Assembly (NCBI GenBank): GCA_000310025.1
Contig: FN649738.1
Coordinates: 799,563-863,562 of the forward strand
Source: Ectocarpus siliculosus
Taxonomy: Eukaryota; Sar; Phaeophyceae; Ectocarpales; Ectocarpaceae
Length of the DNA: 64,000 nt
Reading direction: 5' to 3'
In this document: positions 1 to 10,452 of the stretch, in pieces
Layout of the letters: every line of letters starts with the position of its first letter
How positions within the stretch are numbered: position 1 is the stretch's first letter
Position numbers and translations under genes: made by a program
Notes under the pieces: model-generated
Told to the model about the DNA's origin: nothing
The model's input: only the letters and a program-made list of their open reading frames with translations
The model's database searches: none

Positions 1-251
1 CTTACTTCCTTGCGTACGGATGACAGCTACGTATGACTTAATTTATTTTCTGGTGCTTTCACTTCAAGAGACAGTTGTAAGCACTGTGTAACTGCCTCGA
101 GGAAGCTTGACCATTTTAACACAACGTGGTGCGATCATCCCCCGTTGCGCGGAGTGAGGTTTCTCGACCCCGCACAACATGATCTACTCGACCACCATTA
201 TGGTTACCGCAAAAAAAAAAAAACGAGGTAAAAAAAAAAACGGTAACCTGG
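1..251. other. Left flank of the copia insertion; no gene seen
   Basis: No coding signal. It holds two poly-A runs around 211-240. They are bracketed by an 8-bp inverted repeat, GGTTACCG near 202 and CGGTAACC at 241-248. The retrotransposon inserted directly beside the right arm of that repeat. Confidence 0.5.
247..251. repeat. Target-site duplication, left copy (CCTGG)
   Basis: CCTGG lies directly left of the left LTR and recurs at 7040-7044 directly right of the right LTR. A 5-bp duplication is the normal footprint of copia integrase and fixes both ends of the element. Confidence 0.93.
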
Positions 252-442
252 TGTTTGGGTGCGGTAGCTCGTCAGAGGCCGAAAGAGAAAGAAGGTTGAC
301 TCAAGACCTTGGTTGATTAGAGAGTGGCATGCACGGCGGAGGCACGAGGGGCCCCGCACGTATCATGTCCATCATACACAAACATCATCCACGTAACCCC
401 CGGAGGCCCCGTAGATCAGTATCCTGCTGAGCACCCCAAACA
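252..442 (-). repeat. 3' LTR of the copia element
   Basis: This 191-bp repeat matches 6849-7039 except for one base. Its ends are inverted (TGTTTGGG and CCCAAACA), as expected for a retroviral-type LTR. Because the element is antisense, this left copy is its 3' LTR. Confidence 0.95.
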
Positions 443-1179
443 GCCCCCCTGCTCTGTACGAGATACGATCTACGACACCTACCTCACGAACTGCCAGGTA
501 AAACGGCAGATAAATCATCGACCATTCCACTTCAAACAACTCTGTCAGCATAACAATGCCGTACAAAGCTTTCAAAGTCTTGTGATATCAAATTACTATC
601 CCCTAAAAGGTCTGTCAATAAACAATTCACCCTCTTGAGAAAAATGCTTTACCAATTTCTCAAGCAGCCAAGACACAAACAGTCACCCTTGGAAGAATAC
701 CCAGCAAAGATACACATTACATCAGAATCACGTCAGAAAGGGGACGGTCCAACGTCCTGACTTAACTCAGAACAAATTCCTCAGATAAGTATTCATGTTT
801 CAACTCATTGACCAGCTCAAATAACCTTCGGAAGCACAAAGAAAGGCTTCAACCATGACTTACGAGAACATGCCAAATCCTTCCTCCAACACCCAATACC
901 TTGACAAATATACCAGTCCCACAGCCCCCCTGCTGTAACATCCATCCCAAACACGAAGGAACCAAACAAACAAATCCAAAAATAATAAAACACCTGCGAC
1001 TAGTATCATGGAACAATACCAATATCCCCCCCCCATGATTCTTGTGCAGAACTACCTCATACATCGTACGTACCAGAGAGCAGAAACATAACAACAGCAA
1101 ATCAACGCCCAGTATAAATTCACAAATAAAACACATCACGTAGGAAAAGGCCCCCCCGCTGAAAACACAAAGAACAAAA
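443..1179 (-). other. Element 3' non-coding region between RNase H and the 3' LTR
   Basis: About 740 bp with no convincing frame on either strand, AT-richer than the polyprotein. This is a long 3' untranslated stretch for a copia element. I see no extra envelope-like frame or captured gene in it. Confidence 0.5.
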
Positions 1180-4100
1180 TCAACGAATATTCATCACAAA
1201 GTCGCGATGCGCGCAAAAAGCCTCCTTGGGGAGCGGTTTAGTCAGGAAATCCGCGTGTTGTAGGTCCGAACGTACGTGGACTACCTTGAACTCGCCCCGC
1301 GCGACACGCTCACGGATGAAATGGTGGCGAATGTCGATGTGCTTCGAGTTAGGGGTCGTAGCCGGGTTACTTGCCAAGTGAATAGCGCCTACATTGTCCT
1401 CCCACACCGGCGTGCACCCCACATCACGGTCCGGAAAGATAAAACTCCAGAGATACCGCAGAAAAATTGCCTCCTTCAGCCCCTCAGACATCGCCATGTA
1501 CTCCGCTTCCGTCGAAGACAGGGTGACGCTCTTCTGCGTCCTACACAGATACATCACACACGCACCAGCGAACATCACTAGTGCCCCAGAAACAGACCGC
1601 CGGCCGGTTGCCTTGCTGGCAAAGTCCGCATCGACAAAAAGTTCCATGTGGTCTCCTCCTACCATGCCCCTCTGAAAAGTAATACCGTACTCGCTCGTGG
1701 ATCTAACATACATCAAGACATGCAAAGCCGCTTGCCAGTGCAATCGCTTCGGCGCGTGCGAATACCTCGCAACGGCACGTACCGCGTTGAGAATATCCGG
1801 GCGAGTCTGATTCGCCAGCCACATCAAGTGTCCCACCAGCGACCGGAAAGGCGCGTCAACATCGGGCTCGTCGGCGTCATACTGCTCAAGCTTCAAACCA
1901 ACGACCATGGGTGTCTCTTTGTTCGTCGTCACACCGAACTTGGCTACGATCTTCTCCGCTACAGCCTGCTGCGAAATAGTCACCGTCCCCAACGCCGTGT
2001 CACGAGAAAACCGGCAACCCGCATACCAGCGCAGTTCCCCAAGGTTGGAGATGGGCACATACCGGTTGAGATCTACACCAAACTGGTCGCACCTGCTCTT
2101 ACGTCCGATAGAAAATATGTCGTCTACGTGGATCACAACCACCATGGTTACTACACCGCTCTCGATCAGACGCATCACACACGCATCGGCAGCACAAGAC
2201 TCGAAGCCAAGACGCTTCATGCCACGCATCAAGTGGTGATGCCACGTGCGGGACGCCTGCTTCAGACCGTAAAGACTCCGTCTCAACCGAACGACCTCAC
2301 CGGAAAGCGCGCCGCACCCAGGGGGTAGACCAATGTACACAACCTCATCCAGTTCCGATTGGACAAAGGCTTGCTCGGCATCGAAATGGCACGTATCCCA
2401 ACCCAGCACACAGGCAATAGCGGCTAACAAACGAATGCTCGTGATGGAAGGGCAAGGGGAGAAAGTTTCAAAGAAGTCAACACCCTCACGCTGCGCAAAC
2501 CCACGGGCCACCAACCTAGCTTTAGGACGCACACGCTGCCCAAACTCGTCTACCTTCCATGAATACACCCACTTGGAGGAGATGACGTTCGTTCCTCGCT
2601 GCTATTCCGCCCCGACCTCCTGAAAGGTGCCCACTGCGTTCAGCCCGCAAAACTCCTTGTGTTCGGCGTGGGTCCAGATGTGGTGGTGTGGCCCCGCGTG
2701 CGCCGCCGCGTATGTCTCAGGCGTCTCCTGGTCGTACGCCGGCCCCGTCGGCAAGTCTGGCTCAGAAACGCCCGGCGAAGGAAGCTCGGCAATGGACCGT
2801 TTGATCTCGTCCTCCATGGCTAGAAGCGCGAACATCCCCGGGACCCGCCCATCTCGCTTCGCCCGCGACCTCGTCACGGCGGGCGTCGCTACAAACCCCT
2901 GCTGCCCCTGCCGACGCACGCCGGTACCACCCTCATGCTCCACCTCTGTCCACGCTCCGTCTGGTGCCAGCGGCGCCGCCGCCGGAGCTGCTGCCGATGC
3001 CGCCGCTCCTGCCGCCACCGCGGGGACCCCGGCCGTTCCCCCCGCCGCCGCCGCGGGGAAAACACTGCCGCCAGAGGTCGCCGCCGTCGCCGCCGGAGCT
3101 GCTGCCGATGCCGCCGCTCCTGCCGCCACTGCGGGGACCCCGGCCGTTCCCCCCGCCGCCGCCGCGGGGAAAACACTGCCGCCAGAGGTCGCAGCCGTCG
3201 CCGCCGGAGCTGCTGCCGATGCCGCCACTCCTGCCGCCACCGCGGGGACCCCGGCCGTTCCCCCCGCCGACCCCCAAGAACGTCCATCCCCCCGAAAGCC
3301 CTAGCTGCTGAAGCCAAAGGCACAGTGTTCGGAGTACGTGGGCACCCCAGCCTGAGTGAGAATTTTGTGCGTCGCCGAGGAATGATCGTGGCCTGAGTTC
3401 AGGTAGAAGCACCGCTCCCCCTTGCTGTGCATCTTGGACGGGCGGTGACGGTGTCGGAAGCCGGGCATCATGAACGGCAGCGCCACCCTGATCCTCCTCT
3501 TGCCGTACAGCTTAACCTCCGGGCACCGCTTGTCTTCCTTGCTCACCTCAGCAGCGATGTTCAAAGAATCGTTCATCCACGCGAAAGCCTCGGGCCAGAT
3601 GGCCCGGAAGGACAGCGCCTTGGTCGGGTACGGAACTCCGGGGAAAAGCTTCGGGTATTACAGAAACCCAGCCTTGCCTCCCTCCATCACTAGCGCGATC
3701 CTCCGCTCCACACGACCGTTCCTCTTGGGCCCGTCGACCGCCGTGAGCTCCCGCGTAACGTTCAGTTCCGCCAGCAGTCCCCGAAACTCCTCGTTGACCC
3801 ACTCGGTACCGTTGTCGGTCAAAACACAGCCCAGCTCCCCGTGAGTAGCCAAGAGAGCCTTGATGGAGGCGTACCACGCACGGAACGCGCCCACGACGTT
3901 TGCACCGCTCTTCTCCCGCAAGAAGAAAGTCCACCCGTAGTTGGTGTGGTGGTCCAAGATCTGCATCAAGTACTTGGCACCACCGCTGGATGAGCCGAAA
4001 GGACCGGCTAGGTCCATGGCGACACGTTCAAGAGGCCGCGTCGTCCGGCGGGAAGGGGAGATGACCTTGGGGACCGAGCGCTGGATCGCCTTCGACTCCG

Positions 4101-6606
4101 CACATCCATCAAAGTACTCCGGAGTGCCGGTCACCTTGATGCCCATCTGCTTAGCGGTCTCGTATACGGTCTTGGAGTTGGCATGGCCGAGGGAGCAGTG
4201 AAGATCGTTGTAGTTGATACTAGACTGCAGGCCAGGCCGTAGCATCGCCGCGACCATCGCGGGGGATTTGACGTGGTGGGGCAGGGGATCGACGCGAGTC
4301 CCCTGGATGTAATTTCCGTGCGGGAATTTGGTGAATTGCACTAGCCCCCCCCAAATCGATGCCCCATGCCGGTTGAGCTTGATCTCATGACGTTCCTGGA
4401 TCTGGTTCAGCGACAGAACATCTAGCGCCAAGTCCGGTACCACGCCAACATTCTTCAGCGTAACACGCACATCCTCATGGCAATGGAAAATCATATCCAA
4501 ATCACCGAAGAACTCTACCGGGATAAGCTTGCCGTCGCCAAGCATGAGTAGCCGCTCCTCCGGGCGCGGTGGACGCCTGTTGTACACCTTTTCCCCGGAA
4601 GGGACCACGTGGACCACGGCGCCAGAGTCTCCGAGGAAGACTGTGGAACCCGGGCGATGCGGGAAAAGGTTGGATATTTCGCGCGCAGGGGGGGATGAGG
4701 AGACGGAACAGACAAGGTGCATCGCGAAGAGACCGCCACCAAAGGTAACCTCGCCGTCGCCGCCAAGCGCCTCAGGAACCGCTCCCGCCGAGTCACTTGT
4801 CGCCATGGCACCGTTGGGCTGCAATCCGTCATCGCCACCGTCCACGCCACCGCCGCCGTGGAAAATGTGGACAAACTCAAAGAAGGGCTCGGCCGGTGTC
4901 ACAACCTGCTGCTGTACGATCGCCCCATTGCCAACGCCGCCCCCACTACCGCTGCCGTCACCGCCGCTGCCGCCGCCACCACCTCCACCGGCCACCATGG
5001 CGTCACTGTAGTACATCCCATCGGCCGCCGGGATATCACGATATGGGGCGGCCGATGCATCCGTGGTGGCGTACGCGTACTCCGGATCGACAGCACCAGC
5101 AGAAGTGACGACGTTGAGGTGAGGGTGCCGGTTACTTTTGGCACAATTGCGCCACATGTGGCCGTATTGGCCGCAGGCGCCGCACGTACCTTCGAACCTG
5201 CGGGGGGCGGCGCAATGCCCGGCGTGGTGGCCGTGCCTCCCACACCGCATGCATCGGTGCACTGTACCCATCGGCGCGCCGGGCGGAGGTGGTGACTCCG
5301 GCTGGTAGTACACGGCGCTACTACCGCAATCGTAAATCCCGCCAACCCCGATCATAGCGGACTGCTGCTTCTGCCCCTGCTGTTGTTGCGGCTGCCGGTA
5401 CGGCTGCATCTGCGACTGCTGTTGGTACGGCTGTTGCTGTCGCATCTGCTGCTGCGGTTGTTGGTACGGTTGTTGCATTTGCCGCTGCGGCTGCTGCGGC
5501 TGTCGGTACTGTTGCATCTGCGACTGCGGCTGTTGCTGTTGCCGCGGTTGCTGCTGCTGTTGGGCAACAGCTCCCCCAGAGGACCAATATTGCCCGCGGC
5601 CGTCGCCGCTGTTACCATTCCGCCGTTGGCCTCCGCCCCACCCGCCCCCCCCGTTGCCGCCGTGCCCAAAGCCACGGCCAACAACAAGAGCATGCGGGTT
5701 GGCGGAAACCGCCGGTGTCACAGCCGCCGACCTCATCTCGCTAGCCTTGAGCGTAGCATACCGACCACGCACGACGTCCTGCAGCTCAGCGCGGGTTAGA
5801 TCTCGCTTGGAAAGGCTACTGCGCTTCTCGACATCATAGCGTACAGGGAGTTGACGGATGAGAATCTGCACAACCTCCAGCTCACTCTTGACAATGCCCA
5901 CAGCCCGCAACTTGGTCTCAAGCTGTGCAACGCGCGAGAAGAACACGTTGGGGTCCTCATCATCCTTCATTGTGATTTTGTCAAGCTCGGCGACAAGAAG
6001 CTGACAATCGGCTGGGTGGTTCGGCAAAAACCAATCCTCCATCATCCTGCACGCATCGGCCACGGAATGGCAAGAGTACAGGGTGTTCTCAAATGGGGCC
6101 CCCACCGTTGCCTCCAAGATAAAACCCCACATCCTCTTGTGCTCACCAACAAGCTTTGAGCCGAACTGGCGAGTCAGGTATCCGACGTCTTGACAACTCA
6201 CAACGGGAACCTCAGCACTGCCGGCGATGGTATGCAAGAGATCATGGTTGTCCGCGTAGACCCGGAACCGTCTCCGCCAACTAAGAAAAGCGTCGGCGGT
6301 GCAATTTGACGGGAGTCTAGGCACAGGAGTTCTGACAATGGTACCTCCCAAAGGCAAACCCGGCACACCAGTACCACCACCGTGACTCACCCCACCTGGC
6401 CCCGTCGGCCCCACCGATGCAGATGGAGCCCCTCCAGTAGCAACTAGACCGTCGCCTCCTGGGCTGCCGGCAGGTGCACCCGCCGACTGCTGCCGTGCTG
6501 CCCGAACCTCCGCCGTCTCAGCCTTAGCAGCCTCTATAGCTCGCAGCGCCTCATCCAGCCTCGCGCGCACAGCTGCAATATCCTCCGTATCCCCACCATC
6601 CGACAT
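1180..6606 (-). pseudogene. gag-pol polyprotein frame of the copia element, three in-frame stops
   Basis: One frame of 1809 codons runs from ATG at 6606 to the stop at 1180 without a frameshift. Gag covers about residues 60-330, followed by a Gln-rich stretch (about 345-410) and two CCHC knuckles near 450 and 472. The protease motif DSGA is near 659. Integrase follows, with the His pair near 803 and the D,D,E residues in MDLAGP (about 865), TDNGTEW (about 930) and RVERR (about 965). Reverse transcriptase starts near 1345 and has HVDD near 1490 in place of the usual YVDD. RNase H (DADFA, SSTEAEY, KHIDIRHH) completes the protein. Stops lie at 3658-3660 (TAA), 3301-3303 (TAG) and 2602-2604 (TAG), about codons 983, 1102 and 1335. 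All three fall after the integrase core, so Gag, protease and the integrase core could still be made. The integrase zinc motif reads FDGC where CxxC is expected. Confidence 0.93.
2979..3272 (-). repeat. 111-bp tandem repeat in the integrase-RT linker
   Basis: Equivalent points recur at 2984, 3095 and 3206, giving a period of exactly 111 bp and about 2.6 copies. It encodes a 37-residue Ala/Gly-rich repeat on the minus strand, so copy-number change keeps the frame. It lies between the second and third stop codons, in a linker that is normally variable in copia polyproteins. Confidence 0.9.
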
Positions 6607-6848
6607 ATCTAACTAAAACCCTAAACCTGCTGTCCCAGCCTCGAAGTGCTGTCCCAGCTATAAAACCTGCTGTCCCGGTCCCCGCAATGGCCACCGCACC
6701 AGCTACACAATGCTGCTGTCCTCGCCCCCGTTGGCCGCGATCCCAGCTTGAAGAAATATAGAAGAAAAGTGTCGACCGCTCCGTTGACCCGGCTCACACA
6801 GCTCAGACGCCAATACCCACTACCAACACCAGGCCATACAATATATTG
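6607..6848 (-). other. 5' leader of the copia element with GGGACAGCA repeats
   Basis: This is the untranslated stretch between the 5' LTR and the Gag start. In the element sense the word GGGACAGCA occurs three times between about 6625 and 6690, with a related GGACAGCAGCA nearby. Leaders carry packaging and primer-binding signals in LTR elements, but no specific function can be assigned from sequence alone. Confidence 0.5.
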
Positions 6849-7039
6849 TGTTTGGGTGCGGTAGCCCGTCAGAGGCCGAAAGAGAAAGAAGGTTGACTCA
6901 AGACCTTGGTTGATTAGAGAGTGGCATGCACGGCGGAGGCACGAGGGGCCCCGCACGTATCATGTCCATCATACACAAACATCATCCACGTAACCCCCGG
7001 AGGCCCCGTAGATCAGTATCCTGCTGAGCACCCCAAACA
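6849..7039 (-). repeat. 5' LTR of the copia element
   Basis: A 191-bp copy of 252-442 with one substitution. In the element sense it is upstream of gag and should hold the promoter. It ends at 7039, next to the right CCTGG duplication. Confidence 0.95.
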
Positions 7040-7044
7040 CCTGG
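7040..7044. repeat. Target-site duplication, right copy (CCTGG)
   Basis: Matches 247-251 exactly and marks the outer edge of the right LTR. Confidence 0.93.
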
Positions 7045-8774
7045 TTGCCGCGGTTCACGAAGTGAATTGGCTTGTTTTACAACGTCGTTGCCAAGCGACG
7101 AAAACCCAACCCCGATGGCAAACACCGGGGGAGTCGTACCACATGGGGGGGGGTTAATGGCCCGTGATCGTGCGGTATGAAGAATTCATCATCATTATCG
7201 GCGCTGCCCGGTGACCTTGTTCAGGAGTCACGGTAGAGACGTAGAGACCCCCACCCCCCAGTGTTAATAGCACGTGCTAAAAGCGGTCCACCCCGAGGTA
7301 TGCCTATCGCCACACTCTTCCATGCCAATGTCGAAAGAGGCTCGTTACCAACAATCAAACGACACTGCGACGAACATCATCACCGCAAGCAGGCAAGAAA
7401 GCAGAATCCCACCGTCATTTCGCCCATCAGGTAGCAAGATCTCATTTATGTATATCCTGAAACAAACTAGGGTGCCAACGTTCGTGGGTTCCCTCGATGC
7501 AATGGTCACCGGCCAGGAACCCTTGCCAAAGTGTTTGGATGAGAGCCCAGTCCGTCGCCTTCCTCGCACCCACGTCTTCTCCATCGTGAAACACAGCTGC
7601 TGAATCCCCCGATTCTCTGGCTCGATCAGAGCGATTCGAGGAGGCAACCCAAGCGAAGGTCTAGGGTAGGGGCGAATCGTCGTCTGCCACCCCGCGTGGC
7701 ATCTACAACGTGGAACCGCTAGGGTGTCCGACATGTCGGGCTGGGACGACGTTCAGGCCAAGTACCGCTTTGGGCACCAACGACAACAATCGAGAGAGAA
7801 TTCGGGCACCTGTGCAGAAGAGCACACTCGAGATGTGAGGTACAGTACAAGGTACTTGTCGATGGAGGAAGTGGTCCCTAGCCTCTTGCACACGGCAAGT
7901 CATCTTGTAAGTCAGCAGGAAACGGCACGAGGAGGGGGCTAGATACTTTCCGATTGAAGTTGTGTGAGACGGGTATCTTAGTCTGACCGGCATCAGGCGC
8001 AGAGAGACTTCGGGGGACAGGGTTCCTAGTCAAACCGGGGTAGAGAGGTTATGTACATGTTGTGCAGTGGTTGGGACCGAGGAGAGGGAGCGGTCGGGAG
8101 CCAGGTTTTCGGCCCCCGGAAGCTGAGATACGGGCGCATCAACAATGAAGGAAACAGTGTCAGGCGGCCTTCTATGAAAGTAGTAGTGAAATAGTTGCTT
8201 CTCCCTCGAGACCAATGGGAAACAGCGTAACATATATGTACGGGTGGCACTTGGCAGACAGGATCGTTTAGTGGCCTTGATGGAGGAGGCACCGCGAATA
8301 CAATACAAGTAGAAATGTACAAGATCAGGGGGCATGCATTCGCAACAGTTTTGCAGGGATATTTCGCTGCGTGCGCGTTCGGTGCGTGAACCAACTACTG
8401 TATGTACTGAAGGTGGCAGGTGGTGACAAACAATGTAGACGCCGGTCCTTCTTGATCGGAGGTGCGGATGCGATGCCTCTCCCCCTCCACTACGCGTTTT
8501 GTTATGGGTGATATATCCCAGAATAGACTTCCGGTGGGTTTAGTCGCTTGTTGTCTTGTATTATAGCGTCCATTTTTCTGGGCCCTTTTGTTTTCTTTGG
8601 TTCGTGTTGTAGAACAGTTAATAGAATAGGTTCGTGTTGAAGTAAACAAAGTGTGTGCTTTTGACGTGTGACCACGGAAGGCGTCCGCGTCAGTGGAACG
8701 GTGCCAGTGTCAGAAAGTTCTGAAATGAGACCTTCACGGTGTTCAAATATGAAAAGGACGACGACAACAACAGC

Positions 8775-8821
<47 letters not shown>

Positions 8822-9303
8822 GTGTTGATCGCGTGTACCAGCGGATCTGCAAGACACAACAAGTCTCTGCAAAGAAACGTCGAAACCGATGCCTAGGCAG
8901 TAGGATCGTGATACACGTGAGTGTGTGTTCTTGTGTGCGTTTTCATGACCTAGAGGTCGAGGTCTCAGCGGAAGCCGAACCAATATTATTTTGTTTGAGG
9001 TCAAGGACGGAACAAGCTGAGGTGCATCGTGCCGGGAAAGAGTTTCATCGGTCTGCACAGGGATCCCTCCGGAGTGAGCTCATGAGAACAAGGGGTCATC
9101 AAGCGGTGATGCAAGATGGGGGACGAGAGCAGACTGCAGGACCGACCTACAGCTGGCTGTCAGCTGCCAGTTGGGGCGTTTCCAAAGCTCGTCAGCTCAC
9201 GCGGCTGACGTATTTTGACTCGAAGAGCCCTGTGCAACGAGCCAAAAGGAAACAACTACGAATCTGCACACAGAGTATCATGTAAGGCCTATTGCGTACA
9301 CAC
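7045..9303. other. Non-coding stretch with an AAC microsatellite; no gene recognised
   Basis: I find no exon with matched splice sites and no recognisable domain. Open frames of 60-130 codons on both strands have no coding signature. An (AAC)n tract lies at about 8764-8820. Confidence 0.4.
8764..8820. repeat. (AAC)n microsatellite
   Basis: About 19 uninterrupted AAC units, preceded by imperfect ones. It is one of several AAC/CAG-class tracts in the window (24170-24210, 24600-24664, 33919-34070). Confidence 0.95.
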
Positions 9304-9482
9304 CTGCGGCGTATGCTCGAGCCGGTGCCCCGAGTCAACGCGGAAGTACTCAATCATCGAAATTAGTTCGCCACCGACAAAAGAGAGAATTTGGTTGTCT
9401 TTTCTGGGGTAGCCGACGGGAATGGCGATCATGAGAAACCCAGCCGTGCGGGCGACACGCATTCCGCTCTCTGCGCACTTCT
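9304..9482 (-). CDS. Possible orphan exon, unidentified
   Basis: A minus-strand open segment ends at a good donor (GCAG|GTGTGT) at 9304. Its translation includes AGFLMIAIPVGYPRKD followed by a hydrophobic-plus-acidic stretch, which looks more protein-like than the surroundings. The IPVGYP context faintly recalls methyltransferase-like proteins, but that is a guess. The acceptor is uncertain (AAG near 9483) and I found no partner exons. Confidence 0.22.
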
Positions 9483-10452
9483 CGGGCGCGGTTGGCCGAG
9501 ATTGCAACAGGAAAAGTGAATAGCTTGCAAAGGGTGCATCTAAGCTCACAGTCGTCGACACGAACGCATACAGAGACCGTACCGGATCATGCTGCCAATA
9601 CCTACCTTGTGATGAGAAAGCACGCTACGGTAGATGTTTAGGTTGGTGACAAAATGTGTTTTTCGTCGCCGTTGCTCTGTCGTACACACGTGACACACCG
9701 TAAAGACGCACACGAAATGACTAAAATCCTGTCCCCCATGAAGTACATACGTGCAAAACTCAATATATCCGGAGACAGACATGGATAGGAGCCTGCCTCA
9801 CGTGCAAGAGGCGCAAACAACCTGCCTGAGACAACCGAACCTAAAACCATCGACAAGGATTCGTGTGCCCGTGCCCCCGCCAGGCCTTGGCATAGACCGA
9901 CCTTTTGGCAGATCATTCGACTCGATCCAACGAGGCCAACATCAACAAGAGGCATGCGCGGAGTTTTCTCAACACAGAGGGAACCGCTCCCTTCCCCCGC
10001 AATACCAGGGGAGGCATTCTTCTTCTTCTCCTCTTTCTTCGGCGTCTCTGACCGAAAAATCAGCTCGTAGAGTGAACCCTCCTCCTTTTCTCCCCCTGCC
10101 CACGAACCCAGCCGTTTTGCCTGTAGACCTAGAAGCGAACACAGCCGCGGCATATCTGGACCCGTTTTGGACAGATAGGTGTAGATGGCCGACAGACATG
10201 CCTTTTGCTGCGTTTCCCCGACTTTTTCGTGCATAGCTTTTCACCCTCCCGGGCCGAGTCCAAGCGACGTGGGTATCCTCGCCACGGCCAGAGCCAGAAG
10301 TACGGCCGTCCCAATGGCGGGGGATACTCGCCAAGAGCTCGAGTACGCCGCTGTCAATGTTTCGTTTGGGATGTGATTGACGCAATAAAAGGGTACATAT
10401 TAGTCGAAGACCTTAGGAAAGAAAGGTTCTGTGCGCCATGTGCAAGCGACAA
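9483..10452. other. Non-coding stretch; overlapping open frames on both strands
   Basis: It contains a 198-codon minus frame (9638-10234) and a 161-codon plus frame (9751-10236) that overlap antisense. Neither shows a domain, signal peptide or splice context, so I treat both as chance frames in GC-rich DNA. Confidence 0.35.

Larger units (their letters stand above)
252..7039 (-). mobile_element. Ty1/copia LTR retrotransposon, full length, antisense
   Basis: The element is 6788 bp. It has two 191-bp LTRs that begin TGTTTGGG and end CCCAAACA, and it is flanked by CCTGG duplications. The internal region reads on the minus strand as gag, protease, integrase, reverse transcriptase, RNase H. Integrase before reverse transcriptase defines the copia (Pseudoviridae) order. 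The LTRs differ at one position (271, T versus C), so insertion was probably recent. A purine-rich tract reading AGCAGGGGGGC in the element sense abuts the 3' LTR and is a plausible polypurine tract. I see no standard initiator-Met primer-binding site next to the 5' LTR, so the primer is unresolved. Three nonsense codons interrupt the one long frame, so this copy should not make a full polyprotein without readthrough. Confidence 0.96.

Noticed and set aside
202-248. 8-bp inverted repeat around poly-A at the copia insertion point, as a possible transposon end
   Set aside because: Too short, and fully explained as pre-existing flank. The copia ends are fixed by LTR termini and the CCTGG duplication.
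7070-7110. Resemblance to the lacZ alpha region (TTTTACAACGTCGT followed by GAAAACCC)
   Set aside because: Only about 14 bases match and the flanks differ. The site lies directly outside a genuine target duplication, so vector contamination is not supported.
9638-10236. Overlapping antisense frames of 198 and 161 codons as a gene pair
   Set aside because: Neither has a domain, a convincing start context or splice signals, and mutual overlap in GC-rich DNA commonly yields such frames.
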